DNA from: Reyranella massiliensis 521
Lineage (GTDB): Bacteria; Pseudomonadota; Alphaproteobacteria; Reyranellales; Reyranellaceae
Direction: 5' to 3'
DNA: 64,000 bases
Assembly (NCBI RefSeq): GCF_000312425.1
Contig: NZ_HE997181.1
Location: forward strand, 1,238,601-1,302,600
A program made the translations under genes and the position numbers. The notes under the pieces are model-generated. The model searched no databases, had not been told where the DNA came from, and worked only from the letters and a program-made list of their open reading frames with translations. This document shows, piece by piece, positions 44,656-53,926 of this stretch (the stretch's first letter is position 1; the number at the start of each line of letters is the position of its first letter).

Positions 44656-46062
44656 TCACACGCGCGCGTAGATGTCTTCGTAGCGGACGATGTCGTCTTC
44701 CTCGACATAGTCGCCGGTCTGAACCTCGACCACTTCCAGAAGGTCGGGGCCCGGATTGGCGAGACGGTGGATGCCGCCGATCGGGATGTAGGTCGATTCG
44801 TTTTCGTGCAAGGTCGTGATCTGGCCGTCGAGCGTCACTTCGGCAACACCCTTCACGACCACCCAATGCTCGGCGCGGCGGTTGTGGCTCTGCAGGCTGA
44901 GCTTGGCGCCCGGATTGACCGTCAGACGCTTTGCGCGGAAACGTTCGCCGCGATCGATGTCCTGATAGCTGCCCCAGGGCCGGTGAATCACCGTGTGCTC
45001 CGTAGCCGCGCGATGATTGCCGTCCGACATGCGCTGCACAACGTCCTTCAATCGCGGGAGGTTGTCGCGATGACCGACCAGCACGGCATCGTTCATCGCC
45101 ACGACCACGACATCCTCGACGCCGATCACCGCTGTCAGCGGACCGTCGGAGCGGATGTAGGAGTTGCGGACATGGTCGACCTCGACCGGACCTTCGGTGA
45201 CGTTGCCGGCACTGTCGGCCTCGCCGACATCGAGCAGGGCGTCCCAGGTGCCAAGATCGGACCAGCGGAACTTGGCCGGCACCACCCAGCATTTGTCGGT
45301 GCGTTCCATCACGGCGTAGTCGATCGACTTAGCCGGTGCCTTGGCGAAGGCTTCGGCGTCGAGAAATATCGTCGAACCCATCTTCTTCGCTTTGGCGACA
45401 GCCTCTTCGGCAGCGGCGGCCATGGCAGGCTCGAAGCGAGCCATCTCCGACAGCATCAGTTCGGGCGGGAACAGGAAGTTGCCGCTGTTCCACAGAAGGC
45501 CCTCGGCGATATAGCGCAGCGCCGTCTGGGCATTAGGCTTTTCGACGAAAGCGGCGACCTTCTGGACGGGGCCGATGCGCTCGCTGCCCGGCCGGATGTA
45601 GCCGTAGTCGGTCTTGGGCTCCGTCGGTGGAATGCCGAAGGTCACGATGCCGCCCTTCTGCACGGCGTTGAGCCCGTCGCGGCAGCCCGCGAGGAACTCC
45701 TCCGCCCCGATCACCAGATGGTCCGACGCCAGCGCCAGCACAGCCTTGGCGCCGAGGTTGCGCGTATAGACGGCGGCCGCGGCCATGGCCGGACCGGAAT
45801 CTCGGCGTGACGGCTCGACCAGAATGTCGATCTCGATGCCGACTTCACTGGCCTGCTTCTCGGCCATGAAGCGGTAGGCTTCGTTGGTCGCGATCACGGG
45901 CCGACCGAACAGGCCGCGGTCGGCTACGCGCACCAGAGTCTGCTGGAAGGTCGATTGCTTGCCCAGCAGCGGGACGAACTGCTTGGGCATGCTTTCGCGC
46001 GACAGCGGCCACAGGCGCTTGCCGGAGCCTCCGACCAGGATGACGGGCGTGATCTGCGACAT
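44656..46062 (-). CDS. manC: Mannose-1-phosphate guanylyltransferase / mannose-6-phosphate isomerase
   Basis: A 468-residue bifunctional enzyme. The nucleotidyltransferase part opens with GGSGKRLWPLSRESMPKQF near 11-29. The C-terminal cupin part shows RPWGSYQ, SLQSHNRRAEHWVVVKG and IGGIHRLANPG of type II phosphomannose isomerase. It makes GDP-mannose for glycan synthesis, which fits the CslA-like synthases on the other strand. Length is standard for the AlgA/XanB/ManC family. Confidence 0.93.
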   Translation of the reverse strand: MSQITPVILVGGSGKRLWPLSRESMPKQFVPLLGKQSTFQQTLVRVADRGLFGRPVIATNEAYRFMAEKQASEVGIEIDILVEPSRRDSGPAMAAAAVYTRNLGAKAVLALASDHLVIGAEEFLAGCRDGLNAVQKGGIVTFGIPPTEPKTDYGYIRPGSERIGPVQKVAAFVEKPNAQTALRYIAEGLLWNSGNFLFPPELMLSEMARFEPAMAAAAEEAVAKAKKMGSTIFLDAEAFAKAPAKSIDYAVMERTDKCWVVPAKFRWSDLGTWDALLDVGEADSAGNVTEGPVEVDHVRNSYIRSDGPLTAVIGVEDVVVVAMNDAVLVGHRDNLPRLKDVVQRMSDGNHRAATEHTVIHRPWGSYQDIDRGERFRAKRLTVNPGAKLSLQSHNRRAEHWVVVKGVAEVTLDGQITTLHENESTYIPIGGIHRLANPGPDLLEVVEVQTGDYVEEDDIVRYEDIYARV

Positions 46063-46091
46063 GGCGACTGCTTTCGTTATTGACGGGCGTT

Positions 46092-47780
46092 CTACCGGGC
46101 GGCCGAGGCCGCATGTCGGGCCGCGATATAGCCGAAGGTGAGGGCCGGGCCAATGGTGATGCCCGCACCTGGATAGGTGCCACCCATGACGCTGGTCATG
46201 TCGTTGCCGGCGGCATAGAGGCCGCGAATGGGCGCGCCTGCACTATCGAGGACACGGGCATGGCCGTCGACCCTGAGGCCCAGGAAGGTGCCGATATCGC
46301 CCGGAATCATTTTCATGGCGTAGAACGGCGCTTGCACGAGCGGTGCGAGACAGGGGTTGGGGCCGTGGGTGGGGTCTCCGTTGAAGCGGTGATAGGCGTC
46401 CGTTCCCTTGCCGAACTCGGGATCTTCACCGCGCGCCGCGTTCGCGTTGAAGCGGTCGATAGTGGCCTGCAGGGCGTCTGCGGAAATGCCGGTCTTGCCT
46501 GCCAGCTCCGCCCAGCTTCCGGCACTCAGCAAGTAGCCGCTTCGGAGATGTGGCCCGAGGGGCAGCGGTGCCGGCCCAATGGCGCCCATGCCGTAGCGGC
46601 GGATCGCACGATGGTCACAGATCAACCAGCAGCTCGTTTCCGCGCGGCCGCGGCAGGTCTCGACCATGGCGGGCACGAAGTCATGGTAGGAGGCGGACTC
46701 GTTGGTGAATCGCCGGCCGGTGGCATCGACGGCGATGTAGCCCGGCTTGCCGCGTTCGTAGAAGTGCGGAAAGGGCAGGGTCGATCCGTCGGGCTGCGGG
46801 ACCAGCGAGACCGGCACCCAGGCCGCGGCGTAGGCGACGTCCTCCGCCATCACCCCGCCTGCCGACTGGCCGAGCCGAATGCCGTCGCCGCGATTGCCGG
46901 GCGGCGGAGCCGAACGGTGCGCATGTCCCTCGTGAACATGGCCGTAGTAGCGGCGCTTCAATTCATCGTCGGCCGGGAAGCCGCCGCAGGCCAGCACAAC
47001 ACCATGGCGTGCACGGATTTCTTGCCGCTGGCCGTTGCGCTTCACAGCCGCGCCGACGACGGCGCCGTCGCGTTGCACCAACTCCACCACCGGGCTTTCC
47101 AGCCAAAGATCGATGCCGCGTTCCTGGGCCGAAAGCGCCATCCCGGCGATCAACGCATTGCCATTGGTGAGGCGTGTTCCGCGGGCGTGGCTGGTTCGGT
47201 CGACGGCATAGCGGATCGTCATGCCCGCCACGTGGAGCGCCGAACGGGCGGAACGGGTCATGCGGAAGACATGCGGGAGGTCGTTGCGGCCGAGCATCAT
47301 GCCGCCGAAGGCCATCATGGTGCGTAGCGGGGCCCGCAGCTCGGCGAAGCGCTTGCCGAGGCGACGTCCGTCGAACGGCAACGGCAGGAGCGAACGGCCG
47401 CCCTGTGCAGCGCCTGCTTTGGTCGGATGATAGTCCGCCCAGATCGGCACCGCCTCGTAGCGGACATAGGTGTTGTTCTCGATGAACTCGACCGCCGGAT
47501 TGCAGTTGTCGAGGAAGGCGTTGGCGAGTTCGAGGTTCAGTCGGTTGCCTGCCTCCTGCTGTAGGTAGGTGAGCGCATCCTCCTTGGAGTCGGCAATGCC
47601 CAGAGCCCGGCCGTGTCGGTTACCGGGAATCCAGATGACGCCGGCGGAGTAGGCCGTGGTGCCGCCGAACAGCGGCTCCTTCTCGACCATCAGCACGCTC
47701 AGGCCTGCATGGGAGGCGGTCAGTGCCGCCGAGAAGCCGGCGGCACCCGAGCCGACGACGAGAAGGTCGGTTTCGATCAT
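46092..47780 (-). CDS. FAD-binding dehydrogenase (3-ketosteroid dehydrogenase / fumarate reductase flavoprotein-like)
   Basis: A 562-residue flavoprotein with the dinucleotide loop VVGSGAAGFSAA at 7-18 and GGTTAYSAGVIWIPGN near 39-54. The C-terminal end YAAGNDMTSVMGGTYPGAGITIGPALTFGY is split over about 515-545. These mark the family of 3-ketosteroid-delta1-dehydrogenases and urocanate/fumarate reductases. No signal peptide is seen. The substrate is unresolved. Its ATG overlaps the stop of the ion-channel gene (ATGA), an unusual partner. Confidence 0.8.
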   Translation of the reverse strand: MIETDLLVVGSGAAGFSAALTASHAGLSVLMVEKEPLFGGTTAYSAGVIWIPGNRHGRALGIADSKEDALTYLQQEAGNRLNLELANAFLDNCNPAVEFIENNTYVRYEAVPIWADYHPTKAGAAQGGRSLLPLPFDGRRLGKRFAELRAPLRTMMAFGGMMLGRNDLPHVFRMTRSARSALHVAGMTIRYAVDRTSHARGTRLTNGNALIAGMALSAQERGIDLWLESPVVELVQRDGAVVGAAVKRNGQRQEIRARHGVVLACGGFPADDELKRRYYGHVHEGHAHRSAPPPGNRGDGIRLGQSAGGVMAEDVAYAAAWVPVSLVPQPDGSTLPFPHFYERGKPGYIAVDATGRRFTNESASYHDFVPAMVETCRGRAETSCWLICDHRAIRRYGMGAIGPAPLPLGPHLRSGYLLSAGSWAELAGKTGISADALQATIDRFNANAARGEDPEFGKGTDAYHRFNGDPTHGPNPCLAPLVQAPFYAMKMIPGDIGTFLGLRVDGHARVLDSAGAPIRGLYAAGNDMTSVMGGTYPGAGITIGPALTFGYIAARHAASAAR

Positions 47781-48997
47781 CGTTTGCCTTCGCGACCGAG
47801 GTTTTCTTCGCGCCGCCGTGTGGCCTCGTTCTCCACCGCTTCGGCCAGTGCCGGGATATGCGAGGCAATCTCGTAGAAGTCGCTGGCATAAAGAACCAGC
47901 AGGGTAGTTGGCCGAGTCGTCGCGACCGAAGCGGCGCGCGGCTGGCGATTGAGCAGCGCCATTTCACCGAAGAACGCTCCGTCGTCCAACCGTACCGAGC
48001 CGCCGGTCGGCAATCGCACCTCGACCTCGCCGTTCGAGATGAAAAACATCGAGTCGCCGGGATCGCCCCGACGCAACACCGTCACATGGGCGGGGTAGTA
48101 GCGCGTGCGCAACTTGCCCACGATCTCCGACAAGGTAACGACGCCGAGGGAGGCGAAGATGGGAACCCGCGAGACCTGATCCCAAACGCGCAGATATTCG
48201 CGTCGCCGCTCTTCCTGTGCAAAGCCGGTCGCGAGCACGCCGGTCATCAGCGCGAGCACGGCGATGCCGCTGATCATCAGCAGCGAGCCGATCATCCGGC
48301 CGCCGACGGTAAGAGGCACGACGTCGCCGTAGCCCGTGGTCGTCAGAGTAACGACCGCCCACCACATGGCATTGGGCAGGCTGCCGAAAGCCTCGGGCTG
48401 CTTCACGCGCTCGAACATGTGCGCAGCAGTGGCCGCGGCCATCAACAGGATGGCAAAGACAATCAGCACACTGGCGATCGGCGCGCGTTCGTTCGAGATC
48501 ACGCGGGCCAGGGTGCCGAAGGCCGGCGCATGCAGACCGAGCTTCATGATCCACAGGATGCAGAAGACGGACGCCGTATCGGTACCTGTGATGCCGTAGC
48601 CGCCGGTCATCATGACGGCCGGCATGGTCGCCAGCAGGCCGATCAAGCCAGGAAGGGTGGCGACCCAGTGCAGTCGTGCCCGCATCGGCGGCATCTCGGC
48701 ATAGAGCGGCATCTCGGGGGCGATCCAGAGCCGGACGAGATATTCAACCAGGAAGACAATCGTGACGATCCAGATTGCGCTGCGGAGATAGACGCGATGC
48801 CCCGCCGCGAATTCGTCGATCGAGAGCAGGATCACTGCCAGCAGGCCGACAGCCAGAACGATAAGATGGAAGGCCCGCCAGCGCCGCGCAGCGGGGCTGG
48901 GCTCGGCAGGACGCAGGACCGAGAAAACCTGCGATCGGAGTGTCTTTGACGCGGCCGTCACAGGGCGACCATAGGCGGCTTGGCGTGCCAATTGCAA
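47777..48997 (-). CDS. Cyclic-nucleotide-gated potassium channel (MloK1-like)
   Basis: A 406-residue channel with six membrane segments (about 42-60, 75-90, 115-130, 142-158, 172-192 and 232-258). The selectivity filter TTTGYGD is at 219-225. The C-terminal cyclic-nucleotide domain spans about 276-390, with the phosphate-binding cassette FFGEMALLNRQPRAAS at 342-357, including the glutamate and arginine that bind cAMP. This is the plan of bacterial CNG channels. The arginine-rich voltage-sensor pattern is weak in segment four. Confidence 0.88.
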   Translation of the reverse strand: MQLARQAAYGRPVTAASKTLRSQVFSVLRPAEPSPAARRWRAFHLIVLAVGLLAVILLSIDEFAAGHRVYLRSAIWIVTIVFLVEYLVRLWIAPEMPLYAEMPPMRARLHWVATLPGLIGLLATMPAVMMTGGYGITGTDTASVFCILWIMKLGLHAPAFGTLARVISNERAPIASVLIVFAILLMAAATAAHMFERVKQPEAFGSLPNAMWWAVVTLTTTGYGDVVPLTVGGRMIGSLLMISGIAVLALMTGVLATGFAQEERRREYLRVWDQVSRVPIFASLGVVTLSEIVGKLRTRYYPAHVTVLRRGDPGDSMFFISNGEVEVRLPTGGSVRLDDGAFFGEMALLNRQPRAASVATTRPTTLLVLYASDFYEIASHIPALAEAVENEATRRREENLGREGKR

Positions 48998-49055
48998 CGC
49001 GGGGAGGCCCGGTTTACGGTCGTGTCCGCGTCGCGGTTAGGGGTATCAGATCAAG

Positions 49056-51134
49056 GTGGTTAACGATTTGCGCATTGCCGTCGATATCGGCGGCACTTTC
49101 ACGGATGTGGTGCTGGAACAGGGGGCTAGGCGGCTCACGCGCAAGCTGCTGACGACGCCCCAGCGGCCCGAAGAAGCGGTGCTTCAAGGCGTCCGCCTGA
49201 TCCTGGGGGATGCCGGCAAGGGTTTTGGCGACATCGCTGTGTTCGTGCACGGCACGACGCTCGCGACCAACGCCGTCATCGAACGGCGCGGCGCGCGCAC
49301 GGCCCTGATCGCGACGGAAGGCTTCCGCGACGTTCTCGATATTGCCAACGAAAGCCGCTACGACCAGTACGACCTGACCATCGAGAAGCCCAAGCCCCTG
49401 GTGCCGCGCGCGCTGCGCTTTACCGTGCCGGAACGCATGGACGTGCACGGCAAGGAGCGACTGCCGCTCGACGAGGCGGCCGTCCGGGAGTTGGCCAAGC
49501 AGCTCAAGCGCGAGAGCATCGAAAGCGTGGCCATCGCCTTCATGCACTCCTACGTCAATCCCGTGCACGAGCGCCGGGTGCGCGACATCCTGAAAGCCGA
49601 GCTGCCTGATCTCTGGGTGACGCTCTCCAGCGAGGTCTGTCCCGAGGTGCGCGAATACGAGCGCACGTCGACGGCCGTTGCCAATGCCTACGTGCAGCCG
49701 CTGATGGATTCCTACCTCGCGCGCATGCAGTCGGCCTTCGTGGCCGAGAAGTTCAAGGGCACGATCTATCTCGTGACGTCCGGCGGCGGTCTCACCGCCA
49801 TCGAGACGGCGCGGCGCTTTCCGGTGCGTCTGGTCGAGTCCGGCCCGGCCGGTGGCGCGATCTTTGCTGCACAGGTTGCGGCCCGCGCCGGCGAGAAGCG
49901 GGCGCTGAGCTACGACATGGGGGGCACCACGGCCAAGATCTGCCTGATCGACGATTATCAGCCGCACACGGCGCGGCTCTTCGAGGTCGACCGCGCGGCG
50001 CGCTTCCTCAAGGGCTCCGGCCTGCCCGTACGCATCCCGGTCATCGAGATGGTCGAGATCGGCGCGGGCGGCGGCTCGATTGCACGGCTCGATGCGTTGA
50101 AGCGGGTCACCGTCGGGCCGGAGAGCGCAGGCGCGGAGCCGGGACCGGCCTGCTATGGCCGCGGCGGCAGGCATCCCGCCGTCACCGACGCCAACGTCGT
50201 GCTGGGCACCATCGATCCTGCGCACTTCGCGGGTGGCTCGATCGCGCTCGATATCGAGGCGGCCCGCGGCGCGCTGGAGCGCGATGTCGCGGAAGGTATC
50301 GGCCTGTCGACCGAGATGGGCGCATACGCCGTCTACGAGATGGTGTCGGAGAACATGGCGAGTGCGGCGCGAGTCCACGCCGTCGAGCGCGGCTCGGTGG
50401 TCAATCAATATACGCTGGTCGCCTTCGGCGGCGGCGCACCGCTCCATGCCGCGCGCGTTGCCGAGAAGATCGGCGTCCAGCGCGTGATCGTGCCGCCCAA
50501 TGCCGGTGTCGGTTCGGCGGTGGGCTTTCTCGCTGCACCTGTGTCCTATGAACTCGTGCGCAGCCGCTACATGCGTCTCGACACGTTCGATGCGGTGGGA
50601 GCGACAGAGCTTCTCAACGAGATGAGCGCGGAAGCGACGGCCCTGGTGGCGCCGGGGGCGCGCGGTCTGCCGACCTTCGAGCGCCGTGTCGCGTTCATGC
50701 GTTACGTCGGTCAGGGCCACGAAATCATGGTGACTTTGCCGCAGCGGCCGCTCACCGAAGCGGATACCCAGGCGCTGCGCGAGGCCTATGAGAAGGACTA
50801 TGCCGTCCTGTTCGAGCGGCACATCCCCAACGCCGCGATCGAGGTGCTGAGCTGGTCGGTGCAGGTCTCGACCGAGGCCAAGCGACCGGAGGTGCAGGGC
50901 AAGGCGGGGACCGCAGCTGCGCCCGAGCCCGTAGGCCGGCGGCCGGTGTTCGATGGCCGCAGCGGCAAGTCGGCCGAGGTGCCGGTGTATCTCCGCGAGA
51001 GTCTGCCACCGGGGAGCGCATTCCAGGGGCCGGCAATCGTCGCCGAAGACGAGACTTCGACCTTCATTTCCGCGAGTTTTGCCGCGCATATCGATGCGTC
51101 CGGCTGTATCGTCATGGATCGCAAAGACGCGTGA
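49056..51134 (+). CDS. Hydantoinase/oxoprolinase subunit A (HyuA)
   Basis: A 692-residue ATPase subunit of an ATP-dependent cyclic amide hydrolase, with IAVDIGGTFTDVVLE near 6-20, HGTTLATNAVIERRGAR near 67-83 and DMGGTTAKICLID near 287-299. The start is GTG with a weak ribosome site. It pairs with the HyuB gene ten bases downstream. Strong resemblance to the first half of the fused protein at 8037-11879 makes them paralogues. It heads a rightward catabolic run that ends at 60795. Confidence 0.9.
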   Translation: MVNDLRIAVDIGGTFTDVVLEQGARRLTRKLLTTPQRPEEAVLQGVRLILGDAGKGFGDIAVFVHGTTLATNAVIERRGARTALIATEGFRDVLDIANESRYDQYDLTIEKPKPLVPRALRFTVPERMDVHGKERLPLDEAAVRELAKQLKRESIESVAIAFMHSYVNPVHERRVRDILKAELPDLWVTLSSEVCPEVREYERTSTAVANAYVQPLMDSYLARMQSAFVAEKFKGTIYLVTSGGGLTAIETARRFPVRLVESGPAGGAIFAAQVAARAGEKRALSYDMGGTTAKICLIDDYQPHTARLFEVDRAARFLKGSGLPVRIPVIEMVEIGAGGGSIARLDALKRVTVGPESAGAEPGPACYGRGGRHPAVTDANVVLGTIDPAHFAGGSIALDIEAARGALERDVAEGIGLSTEMGAYAVYEMVSENMASAARVHAVERGSVVNQYTLVAFGGGAPLHAARVAEKIGVQRVIVPPNAGVGSAVGFLAAPVSYELVRSRYMRLDTFDAVGATELLNEMSAEATALVAPGARGLPTFERRVAFMRYVGQGHEIMVTLPQRPLTEADTQALREAYEKDYAVLFERHIPNAAIEVLSWSVQVSTEAKRPEVQGKAGTAAAPEPVGRRPVFDGRSGKSAEVPVYLRESLPPGSAFQGPAIVAEDETSTFISASFAAHIDASGCIVMDRKDA

Positions 51135-51144
51135 GGAACCACCG

Positions 51145-52818
51145 ATGAGCCAATCCAACAGCGTCGGCCTGATCGACCTGCAGATCATGTGGAACCGCTT
51201 GATCGCGGTGGTCGAAGAGCAGGCGCAGACCCTGATGCGCACTGCCTTCAGCCCGATCGTGCGCGAGTGCGGCGACCTCTCCGCCGGCGTCTTCGACCTT
51301 CAGGGGCGGATGCTCGCCCAGGCGGTGACGGGCACGCCGGGCCATGTGAACTCGATGGCCGAATCGGTGAAGCACTTCCTGCGTTACTTTCCGGTCGAGA
51401 GCATGAAGCCGGGGGATGCCTACATCACCAACGATCCCTGGATGGGTACGGGCCATCTCAACGATTTCGTCATCACCACGCCCTGCTTCCACAACGGCAA
51501 GCTGGTGGCGCTGTTCTCCTGCACCAGCCATCTCATGGATATCGGTGGCATCGGCTTCGGTCCCGATGCGACCGACGTCTTCATGGAAGGCCTCTATATT
51601 CCGATGCTGAAGCTCTTCGACCAGGGCAAGGCAAACGAGACATTGTTTGCGATGATCCGCGCCAACACGCGCCAGCCGGTCGACACCGAAGGCGACGTCT
51701 ACTCTCTGGCCGGCTGTAACGATGTCGGCGCGCGCCGTCTGGTCGAGATGCTGGACGAGTTCGGCATCGACTCGCTGGACGAACTCGGCGACCACATCAT
51801 CGCCCGCTCGCGCGAGGCCGTGCTGGCGGAGATCGCCAAGCTGCCCAAAGGCACCTGGCACAACACCATGACGGTCGACGGCTACGACGAGCCGGTGACC
51901 TTGTCGGCCTCGCTCACCGTGTCCGACACGGGCATCCATGTCGATTACACCGGTACCACCGGCGTGTCGCGGCGTGGCATCAACGTGCCGCACGCCTATA
52001 CGACGGCCTATACGGTGTTCGGCCTGGGATGCGTGGTCTCCACACATATTCCCAACAACGCAGGCTCGCTCGAGCCGCTTACCGTATCGGCGCCCGAGGG
52101 CTCCATCCTGAATGCACCCAAGCCCAGCGCCGTGGCCTCGCGTCATGTCATCGGCCAGATGCTGCCGGACGTGACCTTTGGCTGCCTGCGCCAGGCGGTG
52201 CCCGAGCGGGTGCCTGCCGAGGGCACTTCCTGCCTGTGGAACATCAACGTGCGCGGCCACGTGAAAGGCGGCGAGGGCGGCAACTACGGATTCGGCATGG
52301 CCATCACCTCCAACGGCGGTACAGGTGCGCGTCCGGACAAGGACGGGCTCTCTGCCACGGCCTATCCCAGCGGCGTGCGTGGCACGCCCGTCGAGATCGC
52401 CGAGACACAGACGCCGCTCATTTTCTGGCGCAAGGAGTTCCGTCCCGACTCCGGCGGTGCCGGCCGCACGCGTGGCGGGCTGGGCCAGATCATGGAAATC
52501 GAAAGCGGCATCGCGGAGCCGTTTGATCTGTTGGCCGCTTTTGACCGCATCGACCATCCGCCGCGCGGCCGCGACGGTGGCGCCGATGGCGAGGCGGGGT
52601 TCGTGGCGCTTAAGTCCGGTGGTAAGCTCAAAGGCAAGGGCTTCCAGCTGATTCCACCGGGCGACCGCCTCGTAATCATGACGCCGGGTGGTGCCGGTAT
52701 CGGCGCGCCGGCCGAACGCGATCGGGTTCAAGTCGCTAACGATCTCGCCGACGGCTTGATCTCCGAGGAAGCAGCTAGCAAGCTATATGCATATAAGCCG
52801 CTTCAAGCGGCAGAATAG
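51145..52818 (+). CDS. Hydantoinase/oxoprolinase subunit B (HyuB)
   Basis: A 557-residue catalytic partner of HyuA. It begins LIDLQIMWNRLIAVVEEQA and carries ECGDLSAGVF, TGTPGHVNSMA and TNDPWMGTGHLNDF, the conserved N-terminal block of the family, and ends with PGGAGIG. I chose ATG 51145 with GAGGAA upstream; an earlier in-frame start lies inside hyuA. Substrate may be a hydantoin, N-methylhydantoin or lactam. The next gene encodes a binding protein 31 bases away. Confidence 0.9.
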   Translation: MSQSNSVGLIDLQIMWNRLIAVVEEQAQTLMRTAFSPIVRECGDLSAGVFDLQGRMLAQAVTGTPGHVNSMAESVKHFLRYFPVESMKPGDAYITNDPWMGTGHLNDFVITTPCFHNGKLVALFSCTSHLMDIGGIGFGPDATDVFMEGLYIPMLKLFDQGKANETLFAMIRANTRQPVDTEGDVYSLAGCNDVGARRLVEMLDEFGIDSLDELGDHIIARSREAVLAEIAKLPKGTWHNTMTVDGYDEPVTLSASLTVSDTGIHVDYTGTTGVSRRGINVPHAYTTAYTVFGLGCVVSTHIPNNAGSLEPLTVSAPEGSILNAPKPSAVASRHVIGQMLPDVTFGCLRQAVPERVPAEGTSCLWNINVRGHVKGGEGGNYGFGMAITSNGGTGARPDKDGLSATAYPSGVRGTPVEIAETQTPLIFWRKEFRPDSGGAGRTRGGLGQIMEIESGIAEPFDLLAAFDRIDHPPRGRDGGADGEAGFVALKSGGKLKGKGFQLIPPGDRLVIMTPGGAGIGAPAERDRVQVANDLADGLISEEAASKLYAYKPLQAAE

Positions 52819-52849
52819 CAAAACAGGGAAACAGGGAAGGGAGACTTCG

Positions 52850-53854
52850 ATGAAACTGGGACGCCGAACCGCACTGAAGGTTGGCGCCGGCGCGGCAATG
52901 TTCGCACCGGCGATCGTGAAGGCGCAGTCGGGCATGAAGCTTGACCTGGCAACGGTCTGGCCCGATGGCAACTACCACACCAAGAACGCCAAGAAGTTCG
53001 CCGAGGAAGTCGGCAAGGCGACCAACGGCGGCGTGGCGATCACCGTCCATTCCGGCGGGTCGCTGGGCTACAAGGGACCCGAACAGCTCAACGCCGTGCG
53101 CGACGGGCTGGTGCCGATGGCCGATATCCTGAACATCCAGCAGGTCGGCGATGCGCCGCTGCTGGGCATCGAGGGCGTGCCCTTCCTCGTCGGCAATGCC
53201 GATGAACTCAAGGTGCTGCAGAAGTATGCGCGGCCCGAGTTCGACAAGATCGCCACCAAGTTCAACCAGACGATCCTCTACACGGTGCCGTGGCCCACGC
53301 AGTACATCCATTGCAATGTCAAGGCGGACACGGTCGACGGCCTGAAGGGCCTCAAGATCCGTGTGCCCGACCGTCAGGCCGGCGACATGATCAATCTGCT
53401 CGGCATGTCGGCCGTGCAGATCCCCTGGGGCGAGACGGTGCCGGCGCTGGCGTCGGGCGCCGTGGTGGGCGTCAGCACCTCCTCGGTGTCGGGCGTCGAC
53501 GGCAAGTTCTGGGAGTTCCTCAAGGTCTTCTACAAGACCAATCATGTCTGGAGCAGCCAGATCGTCACCATCAACAACGACACCTGGAAGAAGATTTCGC
53601 CGGCCAATCAGAAGGCGATCACCGATCTCGCGGCGAAGCTGCAGCCGGAGTTCTGGCAGGTCTCGATCGATGCCGACCAGGCCAGCGCCAAGCGGATGAT
53701 CGAAGGCGGCATGACCATGATCGAAGTGCCGCCGGCCATGTTGGCCGACATGCGCAAGCGGACCGCCTCGCTCGAGAAGGCCTTCATCGATCGCGCCGGT
53801 CCGGTCTCGGCCGACATCATCGCCAAGTACAAGAAAGAGCTGGGCCGCTCGTAG
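52850..53854 (+). CDS. dctP: TRAP transporter substrate-binding protein with Tat signal
   Basis: A 334-residue DctP-family receptor. The leader GRRTALKVGAGAAMFAPAIV (residues 4-23) is a twin-arginine signal, cleaved near VKAQS, so the protein is exported folded. The mature part has the family pattern VHSGGSLGYKGPEQL and LKIRVPDRQAGD. The ATG at 52850 follows GGGAAGGGAG. It is the receptor of the second TRAP set, between hydantoinase and downstream catabolic enzymes. Confidence 0.88.
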   Translation: MKLGRRTALKVGAGAAMFAPAIVKAQSGMKLDLATVWPDGNYHTKNAKKFAEEVGKATNGGVAITVHSGGSLGYKGPEQLNAVRDGLVPMADILNIQQVGDAPLLGIEGVPFLVGNADELKVLQKYARPEFDKIATKFNQTILYTVPWPTQYIHCNVKADTVDGLKGLKIRVPDRQAGDMINLLGMSAVQIPWGETVPALASGAVVGVSTSSVSGVDGKFWEFLKVFYKTNHVWSSQIVTINNDTWKKISPANQKAITDLAAKLQPEFWQVSIDADQASAKRMIEGGMTMIEVPPAMLADMRKRTASLEKAFIDRAGPVSADIIAKYKKELGRS

Positions 53855-53926
53855 CCGGTCTTTGTCGGGAGCGGGTCGGTTGGACGGCGCGCTCCCGCCG
53901 AATCTCAAAAGAAAAGAGGAGTATGG

